Shown in pieces: positions 41,347-50,079 of a stretch of DNA of 64,000 nt. The number at the start of each line of letters is the position of its first letter. The stretch's first letter is position 1. A program made the position numbers and the translations under genes. The notes beneath the pieces are model-generated. The model saw only the letters and a program-made list of their open reading frames with translations. It was not told the origin of the DNA and searched no databases. Origin of the DNA: Bacteroidales bacterium. GTDB lineage: Bacteria; Bacteroidota; Bacteroidia; Bacteroidales; F082. The stretch covers positions 1 to 64,000 of the forward strand of contig JAFUVT010000019.1 in NCBI GenBank assembly GCA_017477425.1. The letters run 5' to 3'.

Positions 41347-43383
41347 ATGAAAAAAGTAGTACTACTTTCATTGAGCCTTGCTTTAGGCTTCAGTGCATTC
41401 GCACAGCAGCGCATGGCCAAGAGCGAACTCGGTTCCGCCACGGCCAGTGCCAAGAAAGAACTGGCAGGTAAAGAAGTAGCAGCCCCCACCGCTGCCCAAT
41501 TTGCCCCCATGACTAACGTCGTCAGCAACAGATACCAAGGCGACCTCGAGTTTGCTTCCACCATGTGGACGACCTACGACCTCCAGTCGAACCACCATGT
41601 GGCCAACCGTATGTACCAACTGCCCAACGGTTCGGTTGCCGCTACGGCCACCATGTCGCACACCGCCAGCAACACCTCCGTTCCGGATCGTGGTACGGGC
41701 TACAACTTCTTCAAGCTCAACTCCAACAAGGACTACACCACTGGTGAATGGATCTTCGGTACCGTCGATGACGGCGAAGGTCCTGAAGAGCGCGTCGAAG
41801 GTTGGATGTCAGGCTGGCCGTCCATCGCCCAATGGGGTGCCAACGGCGAAATCCTCCTTTCCCACGGTAACGGTGCTTTGAACTGCTTCACCAGAGAGAT
41901 TGCCGGCGAAGGCGAATGGCAATTCAGAGGTGCCCTCCCGAACTATCCGGAAGGCTATCCTTACAACGAGTACCCCACCTGGCCGAGAGTGATCACCTGC
42001 GGTGAAAACCACAATGTCATCATCGCCCTTGCCGCCCTGCAGCACAGCATCAGCAGCGACGAGACCGACATCCGCACCGTCATGTTCCGTTCGGAAGATG
42101 CCGAAAACTGGACCGTCGACTACACTCCGCTTGCTGAATACGGCTACGAAGTGGGCACTTTCTCGGCTGACGACTACGCCCTGGCCGCCAACGGTCACAC
42201 CGTGGCCATGCTCTTCTCGGGCTGCGTCACCAACAGCGTTTGGATGTTCAAGTCGACCGACGACGGTTTGACCTGGAACACCACCAAGGTTTGGGAAAAC
42301 CCCTATGAAGGCAGAGAATTTGACGAAGAGCCCGCTTGGGGTATGGACGACACCATCTCCATGCCTATGAACAGCTCCATCGTGATTGACAACAACGGCG
42401 TGGCTCACGTTGCCCTGAACGTGTATAAAATAGTCCACACCTTGGACAACAATCCTGGCGAATACACCTATTTCTATGGTCGTCAAATCGACGGCATTGC
42501 CTACTGGAACGACACCCAAGAGGCTCCCATCCAATCGCCCGACGGCAATCCTGCCCACGCTTTCCAACTGTGGTGGGACGATCCGGAGAACCCGGGTTAT
42601 GTGATGATGGTTGCCGACTCCACCAGATGGATTGGCTACCTGCCTATGTACTACGATTCAAACGGCAGCCTTATCGCTTGGGACAATGACAAAGAGTATC
42701 TGAATGAATACACCAGCAAGGTCTGGGGCAACTCGGCCCATCCGGCCCTGTCATGCGACCCCTACGGCAACCTCGCTTGCGCCTACTCGGCTCCTTGCAC
42801 CGCCCGCGAAGGCGACGTCAATGGTGCCAAGTATTATCAAAGAACCGTCTACGTGAGCTACTACAACGTGGACGAGGGCTACTGGCATCAAGTGGAAGAC
42901 GACCTCTTTGAGCCTGTCTTCGACCTCGAAATGTCCGACGGCCTCTTCACCATCTCGGTGCCCAACACCGTCAATCCTGGTGAATTCTGGTTCGGCTTCC
43001 AGGCCGACTATCAAATCGGTCTCTCCTGGGGCAGCAACGCCACCCAACCGGAAACCACGCAAAACGACATCTATGTCATGAAGGTCATTGCCGATCCCGA
43101 AATGGCTGGCATGGAAGAAGCCATCAACCCGATGACCACCACCCGCGTGTATCCTAACCCCGCCACCGATGTCCTCAACATCGAAGTGAACGCCTCGATG
43201 GATTCAGAGATGAACATCAGCGTCTACAACATCATGGGTCAGAACGTGATGAACAAGACCGTCAGCATCAGCACCGGCATCAACTGCCCGAGCATCAGCA
43301 CCGCCGAGCTCAACAGCGGCATCTACTTCGTCACTGTGAAAGCCAACGGTTTCGAGAACACCATGAAGTTCATCGTGAAGTAA
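41347..43383 (+). CDS. Secreted Asp-box (sialidase-like beta-propeller) protein with T9SS sorting domain, paralogue 1
   Basis: A 678-aa secreted protein. After the signal peptide (1-19, ending AFAQ) comes a beta-propeller-like region with Asp-box motifs of the SxDxGxTW type (KSTDDGLTWNTTKVW and the degenerate RSEDAENW). This fold occurs in sialidases, but no catalytic arginine triad or Tyr/Glu pair could be identified, so enzyme activity is not claimed. The C-terminus is a type A T9SS domain (TRVYPNPATDVLNIEV, YNIMGQNVM, LNSGIYFVTVKANG, MKFIVK). It is one of three adjacent paralogues, each with a separate promoter and terminator. Confidence 0.85.
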   Translation: MKKVVLLSLSLALGFSAFAQQRMAKSELGSATASAKKELAGKEVAAPTAAQFAPMTNVVSNRYQGDLEFASTMWTTYDLQSNHHVANRMYQLPNGSVAATATMSHTASNTSVPDRGTGYNFFKLNSNKDYTTGEWIFGTVDDGEGPEERVEGWMSGWPSIAQWGANGEILLSHGNGALNCFTREIAGEGEWQFRGALPNYPEGYPYNEYPTWPRVITCGENHNVIIALAALQHSISSDETDIRTVMFRSEDAENWTVDYTPLAEYGYEVGTFSADDYALAANGHTVAMLFSGCVTNSVWMFKSTDDGLTWNTTKVWENPYEGREFDEEPAWGMDDTISMPMNSSIVIDNNGVAHVALNVYKIVHTLDNNPGEYTYFYGRQIDGIAYWNDTQEAPIQSPDGNPAHAFQLWWDDPENPGYVMMVADSTRWIGYLPMYYDSNGSLIAWDNDKEYLNEYTSKVWGNSAHPALSCDPYGNLACAYSAPCTAREGDVNGAKYYQRTVYVSYYNVDEGYWHQVEDDLFEPVFDLEMSDGLFTISVPNTVNPGEFWFGFQADYQIGLSWGSNATQPETTQNDIYVMKVIADPEMAGMEEAINPMTTTRVYPNPATDVLNIEVNASMDSEMNISVYNIMGQNVMNKTVSISTGINCPSISTAELNSGIYFVTVKANGFENTMKFIVK

Positions 43384-43403
43384 GGTTTTGCTTACATCAT
43401 TTG

Positions 43404-43433
43404 AAAAAAAGGAGGCTTCGGCCTCCTTTTTTT
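43404..43433 (+). terminator. Terminator after Asp-box paralogue 1
   Basis: GGAGGC-TTCG-GCCTCC (43411-43426), a tetraloop hairpin with A-run and T-run on either side. Near-identical hairpins follow the other two paralogues. Confidence 0.9.
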
Positions 43434-43465
43434 GTAAAAAAAACACTTTTTTAAAGAAAAATTCC

Positions 43466-43473
43466 TATTTTTG
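43466..43473 (+). promoter_or_regulatory. -7 promoter box of Asp-box paralogue 2
   Basis: TATTTTTG followed by CCCCG, 75 bp before the ATG at 43548. Confidence 0.65.
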
Positions 43474-43547
43474 CCCCGTACAAACCAACGAAAAAAGACA
43501 ACAAAACATTTAAATCACTCACTAATCATTAATTAAAATCACACAAA

Positions 43548-45485
43548 ATGAAGAAGTTATTTACTTTAGCTTTAGCCTTGCTGGTGGCCACCGTTGGCTT
43601 CTCGCAAGTGAGACAACAAATGCCGTCGAAAAGAGACGCCGTTTCCGCCACGAAACACGTGACGAAAGGAATGGAAAGCTTTGAGAACGTGCAAAACCAA
43701 CCCAACATGACCCGCACCGACGGCGAACTCGACTACACCACCTACGACTGGCAGTCGAACGCTGGCAACCTCACCCGTACCATTGTATGGCCCGACGGTA
43801 AGATCAACTTCGCCTATACCATCGCCTCCGACGCTTCCTTCAGCGACCGTGGCACTGGCATCGGCACCTACGACAGCGAGAAAGACGAATGGACTCCGCT
43901 CGGAGGCCGTATCGAGAACGAAAGAACTGGCTTCGGTTCCATCGCCCGCTACAAGGAAAACGGCATCGTTGTGGCTGCCCACACCAACAACAACCTTGCT
44001 ATCTACATCGCTGAAGACAAGGACAACATGGAGCCCAACAGCGTTTCGGCAGCACTCTACGTCGGCAGCGCTGACTACACGCACCCTGCTGTGATGACCT
44101 CCGGTCCCAACCGCGACATCATCCACATGATTGCCTGCAAGTTCCAAGGCTATGAAGGCAACGTGTACGAGCCCCTCAGATATTGGCGTTCGTCCGACGG
44201 CGGCCAGACCTGGGACAAGGAATACGTCGAGCTGCCCTTCCTCACCGCTGAATACGGCATCAACTGGGGTTCCAACTCCTACTACTTCATGGAGACCTCC
44301 GATAACAACCGTATTGGCCTCGTCATCAACAACAGCTGGAGCGACGGTATGGTCCTCTACAGCGACGACAACGGTGAGACCTGGGAAAGAAAGGTGTTCT
44401 ACCACCATCCCGATCCGTTCGGAACCTATCCCTCAGAAGGTTGGGGCTTTGGCTATCCTCGCTGCACCTCAATGCAATGGGGCGTGGATGGCGAACTCTG
44501 CATGGCCTATGAATGGAACGGCAGCAACGACGTTGCCACCTCCACCAGCGGCGGTTACTTCCCGGGCATGGGCGGTGTGGCCTTCTGGAGCGAAAGCCTG
44601 CCCTACAGTGGCGAAAACGGCCCCGTGAACGGTTGCGACCCCAACAACCCGATGCCTCCTACCTATGGACAGCCCTTCATCCTCGACTCCGCCTACATCT
44701 ATGAAGACCTCTATGCTTCATGGTGGCTGTGGAGCGATGCCAACCACGAGATGTTCCCTGAATACATGGGCTACCTGTCACCCATCGACCCTGAGACGCT
44801 CCAACCCTTGGAGGACCCCTACACCGCCACTGAATGGAACATTGAAACCTACACCAACCACGGTTCCTACAACGGTGGCGTGTGCGCCTTCCCCGTCCTC
44901 GCCTTAGTGCCTGGCTGCAATGGTTTCGACATGGTGGCCGTTTGGAGCGCCATGGACGAACTCCACAAAGATGGCGACTTGCACTACTACAAGCTCTTCG
45001 CCAGCTACTCGGGCGACGGTGGTAAGACCTGGGCTCGCCAAAAGCAGCTCACCACCGACTTCATGTACGAAATTTCGGAGTGCATTTATGCTCAAGCCGC
45101 TGTGATGGGTACCACCCTCGTCGTGGCCGTCCAGATGGACCAAAATGCCGATTCCTTCGTCCAAGGCACCGATACCGACCCTGACAACAACTACTACCAA
45201 GGCCTCACCTTCGAGTTGAACGACCTCTTCCCGAATGCCGGCGTTGGCGTTGAGGAAACCGTGAGCCACAACACCCACATGACCCTCTATCCCAACCCTG
45301 CCACTGACCGCCTCAACATCACCCTCAGCCAAAACGCTGAGATCGTGGTCTACAACATGACTGGTCAGAAGGTGCTGAGCCAAGAAGGTCACGCTGGTGC
45401 CAACGTGCTCAACATCAGCAACCTGACGAGCGGCGTCTACTTCGTGAACGCTGGAACCGACACCCAGAAGTTCATCGTGAAGTAA
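43548..45485 (+). CDS. Secreted Asp-box protein with T9SS sorting domain, paralogue 2
   Basis: A 645-aa protein with a signal peptide (MKKLFTLALALLVATVGFSQ). Three Asp-boxes are clear: SSDGGQTW (~215), SDDNGETW (~272) and SGDGGKTW (~487), placing it in the sialidase-like propeller fold. It shares with paralogue 3 the segments DGELDYTTYDWQ-like, SDRGTGI, YDSEKDEW and YYQGLTFELNDLF. The type A sorting domain is MTLYPNPATDRLNITLSQ, YNMTGQKVL, LTSGVYFVNAGT and QKFIVK. Function unknown; surface binding or polymer recognition is likely. Confidence 0.85.
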   Translation: MKKLFTLALALLVATVGFSQVRQQMPSKRDAVSATKHVTKGMESFENVQNQPNMTRTDGELDYTTYDWQSNAGNLTRTIVWPDGKINFAYTIASDASFSDRGTGIGTYDSEKDEWTPLGGRIENERTGFGSIARYKENGIVVAAHTNNNLAIYIAEDKDNMEPNSVSAALYVGSADYTHPAVMTSGPNRDIIHMIACKFQGYEGNVYEPLRYWRSSDGGQTWDKEYVELPFLTAEYGINWGSNSYYFMETSDNNRIGLVINNSWSDGMVLYSDDNGETWERKVFYHHPDPFGTYPSEGWGFGYPRCTSMQWGVDGELCMAYEWNGSNDVATSTSGGYFPGMGGVAFWSESLPYSGENGPVNGCDPNNPMPPTYGQPFILDSAYIYEDLYASWWLWSDANHEMFPEYMGYLSPIDPETLQPLEDPYTATEWNIETYTNHGSYNGGVCAFPVLALVPGCNGFDMVAVWSAMDELHKDGDLHYYKLFASYSGDGGKTWARQKQLTTDFMYEISECIYAQAAVMGTTLVVAVQMDQNADSFVQGTDTDPDNNYYQGLTFELNDLFPNAGVGVEETVSHNTHMTLYPNPATDRLNITLSQNAEIVVYNMTGQKVLSQEGHAGANVLNISNLTSGVYFVNAGTDTQKFIVK

Positions 45486-45505
45486 GGATACCACTACATC
45501 TTACG

Positions 45506-45538
45506 AAAAAAAGGAGGCTTGAGCCTCCTTTTTTTTTT
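45506..45538 (+). terminator. Terminator after Asp-box paralogue 2
   Basis: AAGGAGGCT-TG-AGCCTCCTT (45511-45530) with flanking A- and T-runs; same stem as after paralogues 1 and 3. Confidence 0.9.
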
Positions 45539-45569
45539 GCAAAAAAGCATCACTTTCAAGAAAAATCTC

Positions 45570-45577
45570 TACCTTTG
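45570..45577 (+). promoter_or_regulatory. -7 promoter box of Asp-box paralogue 3
   Basis: TACCTTTG followed by CTTCC, 86 bp before the ATG at 45663. The region after the box, like that of paralogue 2, is an A-rich leader. Confidence 0.65.
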
Positions 45578-45662
45578 CTTCCAAATAAAGTGCGAAAACG
45601 CGCCAAAAACGAAAAAGAAACACATTAATTACTCAATCAATTATTAACTAAACTCATTCAAA

Positions 45663-47651
45663 ATGAAAAAGTTATTTACCTTAGCATTGGCCTTGTCGGT
45701 AGCCTTCGTTGGCTACTCGCAAGTGGCAAAAGTGTCGAAGAACAACGACGCTTTGAAGATGTCAGCCCAACAGATTACGGTCACGGGCAGCGAAATGTAC
45801 CAAAACGTAGGTAGCCAGCCCAACATCGCCAGAAGCGACATGGAACTGGACTACACTTACTACGACTGGCAGACCAACACCGCCGGCAAGAACCAAACCA
45901 TGCACTTCCCTGACGGTTGCGTTGGCTTCAGCTACGTCTACTCAGGCAACGCCAGCCACACCGACCGTGGCACCAACATCGTCATCTACGACCCTGCAAA
46001 GGACGAATGGACCACTTCAGGCGGCTCCATCGAAAGCCACAAGACGGGCTTCGGTTGCTCGGCCCGCTATGGCGAGAACGGTATCGTGGTGGTTTCTCGT
46101 AACCCCGAAACCTACACCTGCGAAGTCTACATCATCGAAGACAAGGACAACCTGGCCTATCAGTCGGTTGATCCCATCTATGTGATGCCCGGCAGCCAAA
46201 CCGAACACAACCCGCACTTCCCCGCTGTGATGTGCACGGGTCCCGACCACAAGCACATCCACATCCTCGTCACTGCCCTCGACGAAGTGACCGAAGATGG
46301 CCAAACCAACCCCTTCTACTACTTCCGTTCGATGGACGGCGGTGAGACCTGGGAAGAGTACATGAAGATCCCGGAATTGGGTCGCGACTTCGCCCCCACC
46401 TTCGGCTCGGGCCAAGATGCCTATTTCATTGAAAACAATGGCGAGAATTACCTCGGCATCGTGGTGAACACCCGCCGTGGCAACGGCATCGTGCTGACTT
46501 CCTTCGACGAAGGCAACACCTGGGAAACCACCGAGTACTACCACCACCCTGGCATCGATGTCGACTTTGGTGACCCCAGCAACGGCGGTACGCTTTACCT
46601 CTATCCTCGCTGGACCTCCGCTTTGTATGACAACAACGGCAAGATCCGTTTGGCCTACACCTTCAACGGCGGCAGCGGCGATGCCACTTCAACGAGCTAC
46701 TATCCTCTTATGGGCGGTGTCGTTTATTGGACCCCCGACATGCCTTACCGTGGCACTGAGCCTTTGGCCTGCGACCCCAACAACCCGATGCCCTGCATCC
46801 CTGGCCAGCCCTTCATCGCCGACTCTGCTTACCTCAGAGAAGACATCCAATATTCCTGGTTCTTGTTCAGCGATGCCCCGCACGAAATGTGGCCTGAATA
46901 CGTTGGCTACCTGACCGCCTTGGACGAAAACGAACAACCTCCGGTTGACCCCTACGATCAAAGCCTCTATGACGCCGCTGCCTTGGTTGAAATGTACAAT
47001 GGATTGGGTATCGACAGCCACGGTCACTACAACGGTGGTTTGATTGAAATGCCCGTGCTGATGATGACTCCCGACAACACCATGATGGTTGCCGTGTGGA
47101 TTGGTTTGGACCAACACCACATTGGCGGCGAAACCAACAGCCAATACTTCTTCAAGATCTTCGCTCGCGCCTCCTTCGACAATGGCGAAAGCTGGACCCC
47201 GATGAAGCACCTCACCTACGACTTCATGTATGAACTGTCAGAGTGTGTCTATCCTCAGGCTGCCATCGCTGGCAACAACCTCGTCATTGCTGTGCAGATG
47301 GACCAACAACCCGACTCCTACCTCATCGGTTCGGGTGGCGACACCAATCCGGATGACAACTACTACCAAGGCCTGACCTTCGACCTCACCGAACTCTTCG
47401 GTTACGATGGCGTTGAGGAGCAACAAGTGGTCAACAACACGGCCATGAGCATCTACCCCAACCCTGCCACCGACCAACTCTACGTCACCCTCAACCAGAA
47501 CACGGAGATCGTGATCTACAACATCATGGGTCAGAAGGTGATGAGCCAGGAAGGCCGCATTGGCAACAACGCCTTGAACATCAGCAGCCTGAACGCTGGC
47601 ATCTACTTCGTGAATGCCGGCACTCAGAGCCAGAAGTTCATCGTGAAGTAA
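45663..47651 (+). CDS. Secreted Asp-box protein with T9SS sorting domain, paralogue 3
   Basis: A 662-aa protein whose signal peptide (MKKLFTLALALSVAFVGYSQ) is almost identical to that of paralogue 2. Asp-boxes: RSMDGGETW, TSFDEGNTW and ASFDNGESW. The sorting domain MSIYPNPATDQLYVTLNQ, YNIMGQKVMSQEG, LNAGIYFVNAGT, QKFIVK is the closest of the three to paralogue 2, which indicates a recent tandem duplication of genes 2 and 3. Both ends, leader and terminator, were copied with the gene. No catalytic residues are assigned. Confidence 0.85.
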   Translation: MKKLFTLALALSVAFVGYSQVAKVSKNNDALKMSAQQITVTGSEMYQNVGSQPNIARSDMELDYTYYDWQTNTAGKNQTMHFPDGCVGFSYVYSGNASHTDRGTNIVIYDPAKDEWTTSGGSIESHKTGFGCSARYGENGIVVVSRNPETYTCEVYIIEDKDNLAYQSVDPIYVMPGSQTEHNPHFPAVMCTGPDHKHIHILVTALDEVTEDGQTNPFYYFRSMDGGETWEEYMKIPELGRDFAPTFGSGQDAYFIENNGENYLGIVVNTRRGNGIVLTSFDEGNTWETTEYYHHPGIDVDFGDPSNGGTLYLYPRWTSALYDNNGKIRLAYTFNGGSGDATSTSYYPLMGGVVYWTPDMPYRGTEPLACDPNNPMPCIPGQPFIADSAYLREDIQYSWFLFSDAPHEMWPEYVGYLTALDENEQPPVDPYDQSLYDAAALVEMYNGLGIDSHGHYNGGLIEMPVLMMTPDNTMMVAVWIGLDQHHIGGETNSQYFFKIFARASFDNGESWTPMKHLTYDFMYELSECVYPQAAIAGNNLVIAVQMDQQPDSYLIGSGGDTNPDDNYYQGLTFDLTELFGYDGVEEQQVVNNTAMSIYPNPATDQLYVTLNQNTEIVIYNIMGQKVMSQEGRIGNNALNISSLNAGIYFVNAGTQSQKFIVK

Positions 47652-47670
47652 GTTTCACCGTGAATGCAAT

Positions 47671-47700
47671 AAAAAAGGAGGCTTTCGAGCCTCCTTTTTT
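47671..47700. terminator. Terminator between Asp-box paralogue 3 and pdxA-like
   Basis: GGAGGCT-TTCG-AGCCTCC (47677-47694) with A- and T-runs; third copy of the same hairpin type, serving also the convergent pdxA-like gene. Confidence 0.85.
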
Positions 47701-48707
47701 TATTGTTCCTTGCGATGATTGAAGACATCGACGGCGAGAAACGCCGCCTTGCGGTAGGAATCGGGCTGGACCTTGTTTTGGTTGGCCAAATCGAAGCAGG
47801 GGCCTTGCAAGGGTTCGGCAACGACCATGGGCAGTCCTGCCCAATACGCCGCACAGCCGCCTAAAGCCGTCATCTTAAGCGGCAGCACCGCCTGGTCATA
47901 ATACATCGCCAGAACCGCGTCGTATTTGGTCCACAAGCCCGAAACGAAGAGCTGCGTACCTGAGAAAGGCCCAAAGGCATAAATGCCTTTGTGCTGGGCA
48001 TCGCCGATGGCTTTCACCACCTTTTCGTCGTCGCCCACAGGATGGGAGCCCGAATGAGGATTGACGCCCATAACGGCAATCTTGGGTGCATTGAGACCGA
48101 AGTCCTTCTTCAGGGCATCGGAAAGCGTGGTCAGCTTGCCGACGAGGAAACGGATGTCGATGTGCGGCAACGCCTCAGCCAGCGGCATGTCGCCCGTAGC
48201 CAAAGCGATACGCATCGTGTCGTTGACCAGCACCCTGACAGGGTCGGCATCGGCAAAATGCGACAAAAGATAAGCCAAATTGCTCTTGGCTATCACAGGG
48301 CTGTCGGGAGCCAGCACCAAGCCGTCGATATAGCCGTTCTGAAGGTCGTCGAAAGCGCGTTTCATCGAGAGCACCGACATCTCGGCCGATACCTCTGAAG
48401 GCTGCCCTGGCTCGATTTTTAGCTCGTTCTCAACGATGTTAATGATGTTGAACTTCTTGTCCCAGGCCTGTCGGGCATCACGCGTCAGCGAATAGTTGGG
48501 GCTTTCCATGCCGAAGTTCTTCTTGTAGTAAGAGAAAACCTTCGACTGCCCATACAAGACCGGATTAAACGACTCAAACACACGAGCGTCAGAGAAGGTT
48601 TTCAGCATGATTTCATAACTGATGCCATTGAAGTCGCCTTGGGTGAGACCCAGCCGCGGCATGGTGTTGGAAGTAGACTTGTCTTGCATAGGCAATAGGT
48701 TTTTCAC
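47700..48707 (-). CDS. PdxA-like protein (4-hydroxythreonine-4-phosphate dehydrogenase family) lacking the metal ligands
   Basis: The 335-aa protein aligns over its length with PdxA, which oxidises 4-phosphohydroxy-threonine in vitamin B6 synthesis. The fold motifs are GLTQGDFNGISYEIML, LVLAPDSPVIAKSN, MGVNPHSGSHPVGDDE, and YDAVLAMYYDQAVLPLK. However, the three histidines that bind the divalent metal are absent: THLPL/GHIPL-type is GDMPL (D173), YHDQ is YYDQ (Y270), and the DHGTA motif is LQGPC (around 300-304). The reading frame is intact. It may be a re-purposed or inactive paralogue, so a pdxA symbol is not given. ATGs at M7 and M16 are alternative starts. Confidence 0.8.
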   Translation of the reverse strand: MKNLLPMQDKSTSNTMPRLGLTQGDFNGISYEIMLKTFSDARVFESFNPVLYGQSKVFSYYKKNFGMESPNYSLTRDARQAWDKKFNIINIVENELKIEPGQPSEVSAEMSVLSMKRAFDDLQNGYIDGLVLAPDSPVIAKSNLAYLLSHFADADPVRVLVNDTMRIALATGDMPLAEALPHIDIRFLVGKLTTLSDALKKDFGLNAPKIAVMGVNPHSGSHPVGDDEKVVKAIGDAQHKGIYAFGPFSGTQLFVSGLWTKYDAVLAMYYDQAVLPLKMTALGGCAAYWAGLPMVVAEPLQGPCFDLANQNKVQPDSYRKAAFLAVDVFNHRKEQ

Positions 48708-48777
48708 TGAGTTTCAACGGGAAATCAGCCCTCAAAATTAGGCAATATTTTGAAGAATCAAAAAAAACTGCCAATTT

Positions 48778-50079
48778 TTACAAAAAAAACGCCTGCTCAA
48801 AGCCTTTTATGATGGTTTTGGTGGCTCCGACTTGCGATTTCAGGTAGTCGGAACAAGCTTTGGAGGCAGCGTCGTGGAAACCGTCGTCGCTCATCAATCG
48901 GTCGAAAACAGACCTCAACTCATCAGCATCATGAACGGGGAAAGCGCCTTGCAAAGCCACCAGGTCGACCGCCTCCTTGAAGCTTTTGTATCGGGGACCG
49001 AACACCACGGGGCAACCGAAGGTGACCGGCTCCTGAATGTTGTGGATATTGACGCCGAAGCCGCCGCCAATATAGACGAAACGGGCATATTGATAGAGCT
49101 GGGAGAGGATGCCGATGGTGTTGATGACTAGGATGTTCTTTGTCGGTTTCACGCCCATAGATACACTCGGCTGCGCCTCGGTATGACAAGGGCGTGAGAC
49201 CTCGGCACATAAGTCGGTGTAGAGCTGCGCTTCGGGCAGCATCGCCTTGATTTGGGCGAGATGCGCGGCCGAGATATCGTGAGGCGCGATGAGCATGCAA
49301 TAGCCCTCGGGCAGGGTTGAGAGGAACGCTGCCAAAAGCTTTTCGTCGGGCGGCCAAGTGCTGCCCGCGATGATGCATTGCCTGCCCGCGACAAACCTTT
49401 CGATTTCGGGGAAGGGCTTGGCCTGCTCAGCAATGGCAGCCACACGGTCGAAGCGCGTGTCGCCGCACACGGTGACGTTGTCCATTCCGTGCGCCTTGAG
49501 CAGCTGCGCCGTGACTTCGTCCTGAACGAAGAAGTGCCTCACGCTGCGCAATTGCTTACGGAACCACGAGCCGTACCAGCGGAAGAAATAGGAATCCGGC
49601 TTCAGGATGAGCGAAATATAGAATAACGGGATGTCGGCCCGCTCCAAGGCCTGCATATAGTTGAACCAGAACTCGTATTTGATGAAGAAAGCAGCCACGA
49701 AATGGCGGCTTTGCACCCATTGCCGGGCATGTTGAGGCGTGTCGGTGGGAAGATAGACCACTTCGTCGGCCAAAGGATAGTTTTTGCGGATTTCGTAGCC
49801 CGAAGGCGAGAAAAACGACAGCAGGATCTTGAACTCGGGATGGCTTTGCTTTAGGGCTTCGATGACGGGGCGACCTTGTTCGAACTCGCCTAGCGAGGCG
49901 GCGTGGAACCAGATCCACTGGTCAGTCGGGCCCTTCGACCCTTCGACGGGCCTCAGGGACCCTTGGCTTTTACGTCCTTCAACCCACAGTTTCGCTTTGG
50001 CATTGCCGAAAAGGGCTGCCAAACGCACGCCGAGCGCGTAAAGACGGACACCCAATGTATAAACGAGCCGCACGATCAA
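48778..50079 (-). CDS. kdtA: 3-deoxy-D-manno-octulosonic acid transferase (KdtA/WaaA)
   Basis: KdtA adds Kdo to lipid A. The 433-aa protein (GT30) has the N-terminal membrane-proximal segment, WFHAASLGEFEQGRPVIEAL, the conserved SFFSPSGYEIRKN, FIKYEFWFNYMQAL, GDTRFDRV, IIAGSTWPPDE, LIAPHDISAAHLA and the C-terminal VYIGGGFGVNIHNIQEPVTFG. The linker before WFHAAS contains a peptide from a family-A palindromic repeat (SLRPVEG). The start is TTG at 50079 (overlapping the stop of the upstream barrel gene) or GTG at 50073; no ATG is near. Confidence 0.93.
   Translation of the reverse strand: MIVRLVYTLGVRLYALGVRLAALFGNAKAKLWVEGRKSQGSLRPVEGSKGPTDQWIWFHAASLGEFEQGRPVIEALKQSHPEFKILLSFFSPSGYEIRKNYPLADEVVYLPTDTPQHARQWVQSRHFVAAFFIKYEFWFNYMQALERADIPLFYISLILKPDSYFFRWYGSWFRKQLRSVRHFFVQDEVTAQLLKAHGMDNVTVCGDTRFDRVAAIAEQAKPFPEIERFVAGRQCIIAGSTWPPDEKLLAAFLSTLPEGYCMLIAPHDISAAHLAQIKAMLPEAQLYTDLCAEVSRPCHTEAQPSVSMGVKPTKNILVINTIGILSQLYQYARFVYIGGGFGVNIHNIQEPVTFGCPVVFGPRYKSFKEAVDLVALQGAFPVHDADELRSVFDRLMSDDGFHDAASKACSDYLKSQVGATKTIIKGFEQAFFL
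49925..49970. repeat. Palindromic repeat, family A (one arm), inside kdtA
   Basis: CCCTTCGAC is doubled, followed by a copy of the TTCGACGGG-CTCAGGGACC arm (49930-49962), closely matching the purE leader copy at 57069. It is read in frame on the minus strand as GSLRPVEGSKGP. The full inverted partner is not obvious. Confidence 0.7.
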
